DNA of 64,000 bases from Cardinalis cardinalis (lineage: Eukaryota > Chordata > Aves > Passeriformes > Cardinalidae). Shown here one piece after another: positions 27,601-40,652 of this stretch (position 1 is its first letter; every line of letters begins with the position of its first letter). The position numbers and the translations under genes are program-made. Location: NCBI GenBank assembly GCA_014549065.1, contig JACDOX010000012.1, positions 8,999,413 to 9,063,412 of the forward strand, read 5' to 3'. The notes beneath the pieces were generated by a model. It did not search any database. It was given only the letters and a program-made list of their open reading frames with translations, and was not told the DNA's origin.

Positions 27601-30600
27601 ACAACTTTTAAACAATTACATTTTTTCATACACAAAAAGGAAACAGATACTCTCAGTCAGAAATTACTTTTATTGCGGATTTAGGGAAAAAAAACCACCA
27701 TCAAAAACAACCCAACAAAGATCAAAAAGGAAAATTCCCACAGCTACTAAAAGCCCGCTCCCACTCCCTCATAGCTTTGCCAAAAAAAAAAACCCAGAAG
27801 GTAACCCTCAGAAAACCAGAGCCCCCAAACAGAGTGTGAAACACTTTTGGGTACAGACCCATTCTCAATGGCTTGTGACTTCTCTAAGGAATATATCCTG
27901 TCTTACCACCGCGGTGTCACTGCAGCTTGTGAAGAGACCTTGATCAGACCGTATGATGTCACAGAGAATGGAGCCATGGATGCCTTCTGCTTCCTGGAGG
28001 GCTTAAGGGCCAAACCTTGCAGTCTTCTTTACCTGTACATTAATTCNTTCTTCAATTCAGTCGATGCATTTTCTTCAAACCTTGCACATCTTCCTTACAA
28101 AGGTGAGCACTGAAAACATCTTCATGTCTCCTTCTGAGGTATTTTCTTTTGTGTGAACAACATTCAGAAGCCTTGGTTTTAATTCTGAGTTTCTTATCCC
28201 AAAGCCAAAGTGACATCTAGAGAGCTTCTCATGGAGGGTTACCCAACCAACAGGTAACAGAAAGGCTTTTAGACTGGCTAGAAATTCAGAGACATTTTTC
28301 TCCTTCCATTTGGTTTCTTAGATGGGAAACATATATTTTCTCAGCTAGAAATTTGGGGTTGGTACTTAACGGTTTTAAAGCACCTCTAATAATTCTTTAT
28401 ATTCCATCTCACCTGGTTCCTGTGGAAAACATAAGCCTTTAAACACTGCAAATGTCACTTTTCCCCATTAGTGTTAGAAAACCGATCTTTTTTTCTGACC
28501 AGTATCTCTCATAGCATTTCCAGTAAAATCTGATCACACCACAGTGCATACATTACATTTTTTTCTTCTGTAGTATTATGCCTTTTANTTGTCCATTTAT
28601 TTTTTCACTTTTTACTTTTTTTTAATCCCAGAAAACTCTGACACTGTCTGAATCATATGCTTTTAAAGATCTCAATCTCCTGAAAATATTCCATGGTACT
28701 TCCATTTGCAAAGAGGTATCTCCTAATGAGAACTTCTCCTGCAGATTACTCAAATACACCAAAGGAGACAGAGCAGGAGTGAATGCTCTATGCCAGAGCA
28801 GATGGTGCACTTCTCCCTTTGGCACACCACCTCCACTGAAGCACAGTACCCCAGAGACAGCAGGCATCCCACAGATATTAAACCATGGTTTTCAAAGTCA
28901 TAACCACCACATTGCTAAGTGCACCACAAAATGCAATATTCCTATGTCTTGCATAAACTTTACACTACATAGGCCCCAAATCCAATAATTCTGTGGTTTG
29001 TCACTGAAGATGACTTTGAAAATATTCTCCAAGGAGGAAACAATGAAAGACAAAGTTTAAAATAACTCTTGAACATTAAGTCTTGCTCTTATTGAGCTCT
29101 TGTCTTCTGTACTCCTTTTTTAATCCTCTGCAAAGCTTTCAAAGAGGTTCTCCTTTGAGAAAGGACCAAACATGCAACACTTCAGGAAGAGCACTTTTCA
29201 ATAAAATGAGGGGAAGATGAAAAGCAGGAAGAGGAAGGGCAACATTATTCTTGTAATGGAAAACTAGACACAAGCTTAGAGGTACAGATGACTCCATGTA
29301 AAGCCTTACCTCTGCCGCATACTTCATCCCATCCACTGTGTGCTCAGAGCCAGCTTCATCATTGGATCCCCAGTGGAAGTGAATCTGGCGCAGCCGGTAG
29401 GTCCCGCTGAGTGGCCCCCCAGTCAGCACTGCAAACCCAAGCAGAGGAAAAGGCTTCACTGAGAGAATGGAGTCTCTATCCATATCCTCTAACCTCACAT
29501 CAGACTTCAGTCTTCNGACGCTCCTCTGCTCCTGCTCACAAGTTGTCTCAGACGGCTTTCCATTTCTTGGAAGTGCTACAGAAACCCTCACCTGTCAAGG
29601 ATATGACTATGACAATCGCATTTATGGGCAGGTTAGTGGGTTATGGCCCACTGAAGGGTATGCTGTTATTGTCAAGGTTGGATATTTCTCAGAGAATGGG
29701 AAAATACTTCTATTTTTCAACACTCAAGAGTTTCCTCTCTTGATTATATTGAAAAGTATCACTAAGAAATTAAGCTCAAAATATAGGTTTTATGAATAAG
29801 GAGCAGGATCATAAAAAATTAATGTCAGCAGAATTTATTTTCATGTTTGAAATTTGGTGGAAAATAGGAGGAGCTTAAATTTTCAGGGCTCTTTCCTTCA
29901 TTTGCAATTAGATCCAGTTATATCAGATTGAATTCTGAGGAAAAGGAGCTTATATTAACATAAATAAAATTAAGCCAATGCTACATGTGCATTGCACAAC
30001 CGCAATATTACTGACAATTAGCCAGGTTGTAAAGCATGTCCTATAAGGAGCAGCTACATACTTTGGGTTTTTCTAGTTTTGAGAAAAAGAGGCTGAGGGG
30101 TGTCCTCACTGCTCTCTGCTTCTGTGGAGGGGAAGCAGAGAGGGAGCTGCAGGTCTCCTGTCTCAAGTATCCAGTGACAGGACTCGTGGGTAAGGCTCAA
30201 AGCTGTTCCAGGGAAGATTTAAACTGGATGCTAGGTAGCATTTCTTTACCATGATGATGGTCAAACACTGGAACAAGCTTCTTAGAATGGCTGTCAAAGC
30301 CCCAGGCTTAACAGAGTTTAAGAGGCATTTGGACAATGCCCTTAACAACATCCTTTAACTTTTGGTTAGCCCTGAACTGCTCAGGCAGTTGGACAACATG
30401 ATCATTGCAGGTCCCTTCCAACTGGAAGAATTCTCTTCTATTCTCTTCTACTCTATTCTATTCTATACAAACTAACATGCATATGGGTGGGCTTTTCATT
30501 ATTTTGCTTTTGCAAGCACTCACAATTTTCTTGTCAGACTTAAAATATCTCTTCACAGAGCCTGGAATGTGAATTACACCCAGAGAGATTCCTTATTCAC

Positions 30601-33600
30601 AGCAAAACAAATCACTCCACTCGCCCAGCTCTGTATGTGCTCTGAGTGTTTGGGATTCAGTCTGGAATAGTTTACTGGCTCATTACAGAAATTTTAAGGG
30701 AAAATGAGGGGAGATTTAACCAGATGTTTTTTAAATTAAGAGCAGAAGGGAGGACAATAGCAATTTTTTCTCTTCTAGGTTTAGTGCAAAACCTACACTT
30801 TCTTAGGAACAAAATACACCAAATAAAGATGAAAGAAGAATTTTTAAGTTGCCTATTTGCTAACACAAGTAGCCTGGATAGTGAAAAAGAAGTGGGACTG
30901 TTTATTCTGGGGAAAAATATTTAACTTCCTTAAAGCTTCAACTCAAAAAATCATGCATTTACACAGCCTATAAACTTAGCAAACAGAGGAGATGGGGCAG
31001 TGGCAGTTTAAAATTCNTTCTTTTAAGGACTGTAAACTTCGATGCAAATGATCCTAGAAAAGTGTAAAGACCAGTATTCTAACTGGCTGAGGAAGAACTA
31101 TTATGTAGAAATGCACCAGCATGAAATACTTATGCTGAAAACTGTGGAAAATGGCCTGTTGATCTATTTGTGTCGCATCACATAGTGATGGTAAAACCAT
31201 TTAATTCCAACAGTAATTAAGGAAGAGGGTACTCTGAAGTTTTTAAGGCAAATATCAGTATCTTGAATTTTNAAAAATATTAGAAGATCAATAGAGCAAT
31301 TTCAAAGAATGGAGCTAATGTGGTACCAAAGAGCATAAACAGACTTACACAAACAGTTACAGACTTGACAGCCCAGTTCCAATGTTGACCAAAGTGAGGA
31401 AATAGTTCATATGGGAGTCAGTTAATAATGCATTAGAAGATGCTAATGTATTTAGTACCAATTAATTTGATTTTGTTTTCATGAAACCAACACATGGCAG
31501 GAGTTCTTACTTCACAGAGGTGCCCCAGAAGCCAAATTTGGCACCCCTAAAAAATTCAGTAATTTTTGAGCAATGACCTGAAAGAAAACAAAAACAATAC
31601 TGATAAAGTTTGTCAGTTACAAATACTAGGGAAAACAGTGAATCACTCAATTTATGTTTGTGGACTAAAGAATCTGGTCCATTCATAGAAGACACGGAGT
31701 CTACTGAAGGAGACTGGGTATTCCATCTGTTAATTATCTGATCAACATCTGTNAGTGCTTTGCTACAATATGAACTACATCCATGGAGATATGGCCTGNG
31801 GGAAGCAGTGAGAGGAGGATTGCATTACCATTGCTGTGGTACCAGGAGAAGCCTAGAGAAACATTGCTCAGGCCCTGTCACTTCATGAAAGGAGTTAAGA
31901 GACTGGAAGAGGTTCTTGGTGTATTCACATTCATTAACTTTCTCTTCTTTTAAACTGTGAGGGTAATTAACAATTAGAACAACTTACCAAAGGCTGTGGT
32001 AGGTTCAGCATCGCTGGAAAATTTGAAATCAAGATTGTGTATTTTTCTAAGAGATGTGCTTTAGTTCACCAGCATCTACTAGGCTNGAAGCAGAGATTAA
32101 TTCTGGGAAGTTCCGCAGCATCTGACACAAGGTCAGACTGATCATTGANGGTCAGCTGGTGGCTTTCAGGCAACATCCAATGTTGACAGAAAGTTTAAAA
32201 CTAAGACTGTTCAGGAAACAAAAACATGATGCTGTCTCCATCTATGTNTCTCCCTCTTGCCAGTATGAGCTAATATGTCCTCAGGACTAAGGGGTCATCA
32301 AAAAATTAGTCTCTCTCTGGCTTTGATGCTTATGAAAGCACCACGGCCTTGAATCCTCAGCTAAGCCTCACACAGCCACAAAATGATTTTATTGCTTGAA
32401 GATTCTGCAGTCTTACAGCTTGAAGAGGTGCATGCTGCCTTGCCCAAAATCCAAGAGAAGGTTTCAAAGATGAAGGCAATAAAATTACAAAGACTATAAT
32501 ACATCATAAAACTTCTAATTAAGAATTATTTTTTGCAAAAAGGGAAGCTACATACTCCTGGAAAAGACTTGGGTAATAATACTTTTCAGAGAAGAAAAGG
32601 GATTACTTGGGATCTATTTCACTTGTTCTGTATTGGCTCTTACTTGTCATAAGAAGGCCGAGTATAGGTCATAAAAAGGGGAAAAACATATAACCAAACC
32701 TGCAGCTAAATTCAGATAAGAGATTTGAGCGATTCGGTTGGAATGAACCTGTAATGAGACACAAAGGATTCATCTGCAGTGAGAAAGAGAGAGCAGCATT
32801 TGAAAAATTGTACACAACACTGTTCAAACAGGGAGCTGGCACTATCCAGCTGGTGGGGGTGATTAAACCACTCCTATTAGTAGGGAATCACAACACTTTC
32901 TGAGAAACACAACCTCGAACTTGCATCCAAATATGTTCCCACATCGCATCATGCTGAAAGGCAGGGAAAAAGGAATCGCTCATCCAGAGGAGCAAAGCCT
33001 TACTGNTTATTAGGAGTTCACACCCAGCAGACGTGTACAGGCTGTAGGCATTCTATTTACGAATTGGTGCAGGAAGTTACAGCGCAAAAGTAAAGGAACA
33101 AACCTGATTTGTTGACAGTGTCATCAAACTCCACACTGGTGGAGTGCCCGTTGTTAAGGATGATTTTAGCAGAAGCTGGATCATAACTGGGGTTTAGAGG
33201 ACGGAGGGAGGGATCATACTTGGTTTCCTCAGTTTTGATGTCGATGGGTGACTGACGGTCTCCATTAGCAACAGGAAAAACCTCCTTCCAGTGGGCAGGC
33301 CCTGCAATGCATTGGAGGAGAAGTCTAAATTGNTGACAGCAACCTCATTGTTATGAAAGAAAACTCAACTTGAATTGTCATCATCTGCGTCTTTTAATTC
33401 AAAAAGGATGCATCACGAAAACACAGATCAAAACATTCAGCTACTTTTGCTGCATCATATTGCAATAGCAGTTCTCCAGACCCCTCCACGTACCTTGCAT
33501 GCACTTTTAAACAAGGCCACAGTATGTAGATAATTATTCCCAGGTAAGACTCAGTTATGCACAANACGCATACAACAAACGCTCACTCAAATCAGGTATC

Positions 33601-36600
33601 CTGTATCCAATGGGCACTATGTCCCAATAAATTTTTGACATGCCATTTTTGCCTAATATCATGTCTCATGGTGTCTTTAAGGATTACCTCTTCTCTAGGC
33701 AGAATTTTTTATGCCTTTCTCATTTACTGCAAAAGACCTGAGAACACATATTNCACCGATCACTCTGAATGATATGGGGAGATGTCAAAAAATGCTGAGT
33801 GGTTCCTGGAGCCTGATGGCAGTGCCTGGAACCTAAACACTGCTGCGCCTCTGATCACCTCCTCCCAAGCCCACCAACTGTGCTGTCACAAGGAAGAGAG
33901 ACTGCCACCCTCTAATTAGGAAGTGTCCATGCACACAGGCACACATGCACACACACTAGTGTAGCACTGACAAAATCAAAGAACAGGAACACTCAGGACA
34001 GTGGTGCCTGTGTGAGGCTTGTATTTCTACAGTCTTCAGCTGATGAGAGTAGATTTTCCAGAAACAGAGCCATTGACCCAACTTAGGTAGAAATTATAGG
34101 ACTAAAGAAACTGTTAATCAATACTAGTCGTCTCAACCTTCCTCTCTCCAAGCAGGCTNAGCCAAATGTCACCTGAAAAGTTAATAAACCAATACTATGG
34201 ATATGAGAAAATAGCAAATATCTTCCTAAAACAGTAAGAAAAGTTTCACTGATGTGTGAGTTATCTGTTGTTACCTATTAAGCATCAGAGAGTTCTCAAT
34301 AATTCAAATAAGAGTATATGTGCCATTGTTTAACCATATTTGGATAAGAGGGTAAAGAAAAATATGAACAGCCTGGGGAATATATTCTATAAAGACAGAA
34401 AATAAGGTTTAGGATGGAAAGGAGGGGAGAGCAAGGGGAAAGAAGAAAGGAAAAAGAGAAAGGTGAAAGTCTGCAGGGCAAATGATCTTTCAGTATTAAG
34501 AACGCAGAACTTGTTTTTCCCCCAGGCTTATAAAGGGTAAAAAGCATAATAAATCAANTGAGAGACTGGATATAAGAAATACTTAATATGAGCATCAGAA
34601 CCTGGTCAAATAAAATCTGCATCACTGGAAATCCTCATAACTAACTCCCTACACTGAAGATAACTGACCTCAGTGCAAAAATTGGATTTGGGTCTTTCTG
34701 AATGGCTTAACACTTAAATAAAAATGATGACAAAAAATGATGAAAACATATGATGCAGTGGTTAATAGCCTAACATCAAAAGCTGTTAGGTATTTTTCTT
34801 TTCTTGACTTCAAGAGAAGTGAATCTCACAGGTGCTAAAAGCACCCATGCACCCCAGCAGTAAATCAGGGAGGAAGCGCCCACAGCGCCGGGGGCTGCAG
34901 CTTGCACAGCACCTGGGCAGAGAATGATTCTCCTCTGAGCAGCACTGAAAACCAGAAGGGGGAAAAACTTGTAAAGAANAGCCTAAGACTTAAACCTCAG
35001 AACAAAGATGAAGGCCTTCAGTCTTAATTTTTAGAAAAGTGCTTTTGTTAATTACTTCATTAACTAAACTCAATAAAGAAATAGATTCTAAGGCAGAAGA
35101 TAATCCTGGTTTGAAACATAACACTGTTNAAACTTAATTCCTCTCAGTTCACAAATGGTCATCAAAGCAATTCAATATTCCAACTACATACAGTTTAGAA
35201 TATAATTTTAGTTGTGTTTCGATCCTAATACCCTGTAGTTAGGGATGCAACACATAATTTTATTTGTAAGAAGCCACACTCCATAATTTATACCTCACTA
35301 CCATGATTTGGAATTCCTAGAAAAAGTTTATTGCTACTTAATTTTAATAATTCTTACACTCCTTAACTGAGAAAAGCCAAAAATATATTTATGTGCTTAA
35401 CTACTTGGTCTCCTATTGCTCNCAGAAATAACTATAGTTATTTGAATTAAATAATATGGATGACTTCCATTCAGAAATAATACAAAGTTGCCAAAAAGAG
35501 GACCCAAGGCTGTGATTCTGTCACTGCCTAATTATTTAACAGTAATATAATATTCAGTTCTAAAATGACATTATTACTGGTTTGGCACTTGTTCTTGACT
35601 CAGATGACCAAAATACTGGTTTGCTATGGTGATTAAACATCTACCAGTAACCAAACTACCAGACATCTGACCTTTCAAAACATACAGGAAGGTATCAAGA
35701 AACTTCAGCTCATTTTATACCACTAGNTTATATCAACAGGTATTCCTTTCTAGGTAATCTACCAACAATTATCATGCTTTTGTCCCTCTAGGAAAACTGT
35801 GACTCAATTCACTTCTACAGACCCCAGCCCAATGCAAACTTTGTGTACGACTGTTGTAAAAAAAGGTCATTACTCTTGAAAGAGATACTCAAATGCCTAT
35901 CATACAATCAGATTTAAGCCAGAGGGGTTCTCAGGGTGAANTTTTTTTCCTGAATTAGAAGCCTCCATATTAAAATAACGTACACTTCAGTTTTCTAAAT
36001 ATGCACTTTCAGGGAGTATAACTCATTAATTCAACTCTTTTCATTTTTTCCTTTACTGAATGAAAGTGATTAATATACCAATTTTTGAACTTATGAAATC
36101 CTCTCCTGCTGTTGGGAAAACGTTCTCTTGCTAGAGGCAATTTTCTAGTAGCTCTTAACAATCAAAGCTATTGTGACGGAGATTTATGACTAAAAACTGA
36201 ACCATCTGCTCTGAAGATTTCATGCCTTTATTTTGGACACAGCNTTACCACAGGCAATGAATTGTCTGACACTTTTAGGTCAGACNATCACTGCACGTAC
36301 CACTCACCAGCATTGCACACAGCCAATTCATGAAACAGGTCTCATAGTGAAGGCAGTTAAGAATTTGGCAGGAAACAGAACTCGCTATAGCNCCTCACAG
36401 TTCTGCATTTTGATCCTGCTAAAGCTAAATATTAAAAATTTCATCAACAGGACAACCTGAGACAAGCCTAGTGAACACACTACAGGATACAGTCGAATTC
36501 TAGTGAGCCTCTATATATGCATAAATGGAGCATGTACAGGGGAAAAGGGGTTTGTTTTTTGGGGTTTTTTCACATTTGTTATTATATATAGAAAATTCAT

Positions 36601-39600
36601 TATTTTAGAATGGTCTGACTTTGACAGGATCACATCCTCNTTTTGTCGCAGACATATTTTATGAAAAATCCTTTTGCCAGGATCTTTTCTCCTGAGAAGC
36701 CGAGAAGCTTCAGCTTCCCCATGTTTTGCTGCTTTGGAATGTGACCTGGAGAGTTGTTTACCCAGCATGTGAAATTGTTTTTACTTGATGANCAATGACA
36801 GCCACCTGTGTTGAGGCTGNGAGCAGTCACAAGATTTTATTATCGTTCCANTCCTTTTTCCTTGCTAGCCTTCTGATGAAATTCTTTCTTCTATTCTTTT
36901 AGTAGTTTTAATATATCACTTTCTTTTAAAATATATAATATAATATATATAATAACATGATAAATCAGCCTTCTGAAACATGGTGTCAAGATTNTCGTCT
37001 CTTCCCTNGTCCTGGGACCCCTGCAAACNCCACCACATCATTTATTTCTAAAGAGAATCCATTGCCCAGTTTATCAATCACAGAGTGCTTAAATTAATAA
37101 ACTTAGGTTTGCAAGTAATTTGATTGCATATTAGCTTACAGTAAGATGAGCTCAAACAAAAGCAATGAAAAATTCATTATGGNTAAAATTAAACACCTTT
37201 TGAAAAGCAGATATTGAAATGACATAATTATTCTCAGAAAAAAAAGTATAAGGAGNTATGGCTCATCTGAAGTATCTTAAAGGTCATTTGCAATCTAAAT
37301 GATTCTATGAAATAATATCCCTTTTCTTTATAAAATGCCTCAGCATTACTGTAGTAACTAGATCAAGAGAAATTTTTGCTGCAACAGACAATACATGTAA
37401 ATAATTACCATATATTTCATTAAACCAACAGTAAACTAAAGTCTATTGTTTTCCCACTGTGGTCCCTTCCAACTTTACTCATTCTTTGATTTGCCTTTTA
37501 ACTAAAGCAATTCCCATGTAAACAAAAAAGGCCTCAAGGGGCAAGAATATTCCCATCCTGATAGGAACTTTGAGCAACAGTGAAAAGCATGCATGATACC
37601 ACACTGAAGCCAGTCTTCAAGATTTCAGTATTATGCCTCTACATATAAGCAACATCAAAACTGTGAGGTAAGAAAAGTGGCAAGAAAGCAAAGGCCAAGG
37701 TTTTCACAGAAATAAAATAATGCCTTTGTGCATTTCAGAAATAGGTGCATCAAAGTAACCAAAGTAATCAAAATAAAGAAAACTTCTGCATTAGGTGTGT
37801 GTGACAAGACACTGGTAGCAGGGAGGCTGCAGGTGTGGCTTCTGCAAGAAGCTGCTGAAGCTTTCCCCGTGTCCAATAGGGCCAGTGCCAGCTGCTCCAG
37901 GACGGGCCCACTGCTGGACAAGGCTGGGCCCATCAGGGACAGTGCTATCACCTCTGGGCAACAGATTTAAGAAGGGGAAAAAGCTGCAACAGCAGCTGAA
38001 AGAGAGGAGTGAGAATATGGGAGAGAAACAGCCCTGCAGACACCACGAGGAAGGGGGAGGACATGGTCCCAGAGCCTAAGCAGATTCCCTGCACCATAGT
38101 GAAGACCAGGGTGAGGCAGCTGTGCCCTGTATGGAGGTGCACAGTGAAGCAGAGATCCACCTGCAGCTCATGGAGGGTCACAACTGGAGAAGGTGGATGT
38201 GTCGTGAAGGAAGTTTTGACCTCATGGACAGCCTACACTGGAACAGGCTCCTGGCAGGAGCTCATTGGAAGCCCNGGCTGGAGCAGGTTTGCTGGTAGGA
38301 CTTGGGGCCCCCTGGGGAATCCACGCTGGAGCAGTTTGTGAGAAACTACAGCCTGTGGGAAGCCCTCACATTGGAGAAATTAATGGAAGGCTGCTTCCAC
38401 GGGTGGGACCCTATGCTGGAGCAGGGCCAGAGTGTGAGTAGTCCTGCTGCTGAAGAGAAGGGAGAGGCAGAGACAACATGTGATGAACTCACCACAGTTG
38501 GTGCAGGAGAGGACATAGAGAAATCCTATGGAGTGAAGGAGTGAAGTTGGGCCTGGGATAAAGGGAGAGTTGGAGGGAAGGTGTTTTATTTTCTCACTGC
38601 CTTACTCTGATTTGATAAGCAACAAACAAAACTAATTTCCCCAAGTCAAGTCTATTTTGCCTATGAAAGTAACTGGAGAGTTACTTAACCTCTGAGCCTT
38701 TCAGTCTGTTTTCTCTGCCCTGACCAGCTGAGGAGTGATACAGTGGCTTTGGTGGGCACCTGGTGTCCAGTCAGTGTCAATCACTAAATCTTTTCATTCT
38801 TTACCTAACAGTGAGCCCATGTCCTTAAACACAGACATTCCATATATGCAGACATGTATGTTTTAATATTTGCCAGTTTACTTTATGCACATAATGATTT
38901 ATGTTGTGACTGTTGCAAGTGGTAATTGCAGAACTCAGAGTGAACACAGATGTCTTTTCAACTCTTCAGGCAGTCAACCATACTATATAACTGCACCACA
39001 TTTAATTTATTTAGCTTTATTTCTGTCTGAATTGCAAAAGGTAATCTTAGTTTCAGAGAAACTACTTTCAGGGCCACTAAGGCAAACAAAATTTTCAAGA
39101 ATCAGAGCAATTTCCTTCACCTGCTACCCAATCAAACAATAATAATAAGCAAAATCAGTAAAATAAATGCAGTAGAAGAGAAAAAGCTAAGAAACAAAAG
39201 TGATGCTAGAGAAGAGCATTGAAGTGTTCAATATCCATGCCTCCCTCCTCTAATGTCCTGTGAAATGTGTGGNGAAGGGCATGGACTGATGAGGAACTCT
39301 CCACCCCACAGCCACTGTGGGGCTCCAAGAAAGGAGTGAAAGGCAAACTCCACCTCAAATATGTCACCAGGCAGGCAGAAAATAGAGTTTTATAGGAGAG
39401 ATGGTCAAGCATGGTCCAGGGCCACCCCAGTAGATATTCTGGTGGCCTTNCCTCTCTATAAGTTGAGAATAGCAAACAAGAAGAGACAGGATAAGGGAGG
39501 GAAAGAGGACTTCTTATCTGGGCAGTGCAGGTGAAGCTCAAAGCATAGAAACNTATGGAGAAAAAAAACTGAAAAACAAGACCCATTTACGTCTTCAGGG

Positions 39601-40587
39601 GAGGGGTAGGGTAGACTGCACAACAGCAGATAACACACCCAATCATTGCAACATCCCTGTGATCCACCACCACCACCCAGTTTTTCAGGAAAAGTAAATC
39701 CATCCAGAAAAGATGGAACACGAGGGCCAGGAAGGAAAGGTAGTACATTCTACACATTAACAGTATCTCAAAGTCTAAGTAATANGCACAAAGTCTAAGA
39801 ATATGAACAAAGCATATTCTTACAGGCATTAGTATATGCAAATATATAGCTGCCTCACTTTACTGTCGCAGCATTTCATTTCTTTGTGTACAGACAATGT
39901 AAGATATTCCACGCATTTTATCTGAGTTGACCCTACAATTTACAAAAACACTACTTGCATGACTTGTGAGACCGTCTGCACACTGGAGCAACGTTTGCAT
40001 GACTGAAGATGCAAAACAGAGCCAAGTCTTTAAGCCTGCAGATGAGCCCATCTTGGGACTTCAAAGACTGACAAGATGAAGGAAACCACTGAACAACTCA
40101 AGTCCAAAAGCATCTCCTCTTAGGTGCATAGTTATATATTTAAATAACCCAATCAAGTAACTAGTATTTCCCACCGTGTAGTAGAAGCAGAACAGAGCTG
40201 GAATCAGAAAAGCACTGCTGGTACAGCAGTTCCGATCAGTGCAGCTGCCAGCCACGTACTCCAGCTGTGCACCCAACTGTTCAGCTAAAGGAGCGAACGA
40301 AATCCCAAGCGGGAACGCGGCAGACCCGACCCGGAGCCAAGCCCGGCCCGGCTCTGCAGGCGATGCCGCACGCACGGACNCCTCTCAGCCGCCTGCCCTG
40401 CAGAATGCCGAGACAAAAATCGGCTCGCTCTCACGCTGCAAAGCACTTCAGCTCACCCAGCTCTCCCGAGGGCGCTGGGCTGCCGAGCCCAGCGGCGGCA
40501 AGTGCTGCCCACAGGACCCCGCTGCCCGCCCCGACGGCCCGGCCGCTGTTCCCTACCGTTGTGCTCGTCGTATCCCCAGTGCAGCAT
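21564..40587 (-). CDS. CA13: Carbonic anhydrase 13 (whole coding span, 7 exons)
   Basis: Cytosolic alpha-class carbonic anhydrase, which interconverts CO2 and bicarbonate with a zinc-bound hydroxide. Seven coding exons (40587-40557, 33301-33104, 29428-29310, 26087-25992, 24863-24801, 23955-23800, 21677-21564) join in frame with GT-AG introns to give 258 codons plus TGA; human CA13 is about 262. The start gives [11 protein letters not shown], the usual N-terminus of cytosolic CAs. The zinc ligands are visible as IHFHW (His93, His95) and LHVVHW (His118), equivalent to CA2 His94, His96 and His119. The proton-shuttle His is in NNGHS (His63), the gatekeeper Glu in GSEH, and the active-site Thr in GSLTVPP. 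No signal peptide or membrane segment is seen. CA13 is chosen over CA1, CA2 or CA3 because of the head-to-head RBIS neighbour, E2F5 beyond it, and the VPPLLE segment. All catalytic residues are intact, so the enzyme should be active. Confidence 0.93.
23800..23955 (-). CDS. CA13: CA13 coding exon 6
   Basis: 156 bp, [11 protein letters not shown] to PISVCSEQ, including the active-site Thr in GSLTVPP and the conserved WIVL strand. The acceptor is TTTCCAG and the donor GTATCT. One n falls at the third base of an AGN codon; Ser is expected there. Confidence 0.95.
24801..24863 (-). CDS. CA13: CA13 coding exon 5
   Basis: 63 bp, [21 protein letters not shown], the standard length for alpha-CA exon 5. 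The acceptor is TTAATAG and the donor GTGAAC. The exon is too short to stand out as a long open frame. Confidence 0.92.
25992..26087 (-). CDS. CA13: CA13 coding exon 4
   Basis: 96 bp, [14 protein letters not shown] to AVMAVFLK. It carries the third zinc ligand (first His of LHVVHW). The acceptor is CTTTTCAG and the donor GTAAGG. Confidence 0.95.
29310..29428 (-). CDS. CA13: CA13 coding exon 3
   Basis: 119 bp, [15 protein letters not shown] to KYAAE, with two zinc-binding histidines in IHFHW and the Glu of GSEH. The acceptor is TTTGCAG and the donor GTAAGG. The open frame continues past both splice sites but loses similarity to carbonic anhydrases there. Confidence 0.96.
30036..30470 (+). mobile_element. 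CR1 LINE 3' end with ATTCT tail
   Basis: Sense CR1 with the C-terminal reverse-transcriptase remnant [20 protein letters not shown], the 3' UTR, and an expanded ATTCT-type tail. It lies in CA13 intron 2, antisense to CA13. Confidence 0.85.
33104..33301 (-). CDS. CA13: CA13 coding exon 2
   Basis: 198 bp, from [10 protein letters not shown] to DDTVNKS. It holds the proton-shuttle His in NNGHS. The acceptor ends TTGCAG and the donor is GTTTGT. The length and phase match the usual alpha-CA exon 2. Confidence 0.95.
36644..37037 (+). mobile_element. Solo LTR of an endogenous retrovirus (ERVK-like), 6-bp TSD
   Basis: 394-bp element beginning TGTCGCAGACA and ending CACCACA, flanked by TCNTTT (36638-36643) and TCATTT (37038-37043), a 6-bp target-site duplication typical of class II (ERVK) integration. 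The interior has the familiar songbird LTR segments CAGCCTTCTGA..CATGG and CTTCCC..GTCCTGGGACCC, with an AT-rich stretch and GATAAA where AATAAA would be expected. There is no internal retroviral region. It lies in CA13 intron 1. Confidence 0.82.
37265..37313 (+). mobile_element. CR1 3' tail remnant
   Basis: Short degraded CR1 terminus (TCTTAAAGGTCATTTGCAA ... ATGATTCTATGA). A still weaker tail-like piece is at about 37458-37495 (GGTCCCTTCCAAC). Confidence 0.55.
37825..38786 (+). mobile_element. Degraded ERV LTR, copy 1
   Basis: About 960 bp of a common avian LTR family: repeated GCTGGAGCAG motifs, AACATGTGATGAACTCACC, the TTTCCCCAAGTCAAGTCT block, and a GGCTTTGGTGGGCACCTGG end. The open frames in it are not genes. 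It lies in CA13 intron 1; the exact ends are uncertain. Confidence 0.7.
40557..40587 (-). CDS. CA13: CA13 coding exon 1
   Basis: Starts at ATG (40587) and encodes [10 protein letters not shown] plus the first base of a Gly codon. The donor GTAGGG follows at 40556. It lies inside the CpG island shared with RBIS. The N-terminus is about two residues shorter than in human CA13. Confidence 0.88.
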
Positions 40588-40614
40588 GGCTCTGCTCTCC
40601 TGGCGGCACAGGAC

Positions 40615-40652
40615 GGGACAGGACGGGCTGGGATGGGACGGGATGGGGCGGG
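40615..40652 (+). promoter_or_regulatory. G-quadruplex-type G tract by CA13 start
   Basis: Seven runs of three or more G. The last six (40625-40652) are separated by only one or two bases in a pentamer-like GGGAC/GGGAT pattern. The tract lies 28-65 bp upstream of the CA13 ATG, on the CA13 template strand. Confidence 0.65.

Larger units (their letters stand above)
21678..29309 (-). other. CA13: CA13 introns 3 to 6
   Basis: Introns 21678-23799, 23956-24800, 24864-25991 and 26088-29309. All are GT-AG and AT-rich. No convincing nested gene or transposon was recognised; an 88-codon frame at 27847-28113 has no family resemblance. Confidence 0.7.
29429..40556 (-). other. CA13: CA13 introns 1 and 2
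   Basis: Intron 2 (29429-33103) holds the CR1 at 30036-30470. Intron 1 (33302-40556) holds the solo LTR, the longer degraded LTR and CR1 tail scraps. The rest, including 33.3-36.6 kb and 38.8-40.2 kb, shows nothing I can name. Confidence 0.7.

Noticed and set aside
27847..28113. 88-codon plus-strand frame, candidate retrogene
   Set aside because: No recognisable domain or homologue; antisense within CA13 intron 3; no poly(A) tract or other retrogene mark.
37885..38544. Overlapping open frames of 64-110 codons
   Set aside because: They fall within the degraded LTR family also seen at 44.25-44.74 kb, with no conserved protein.
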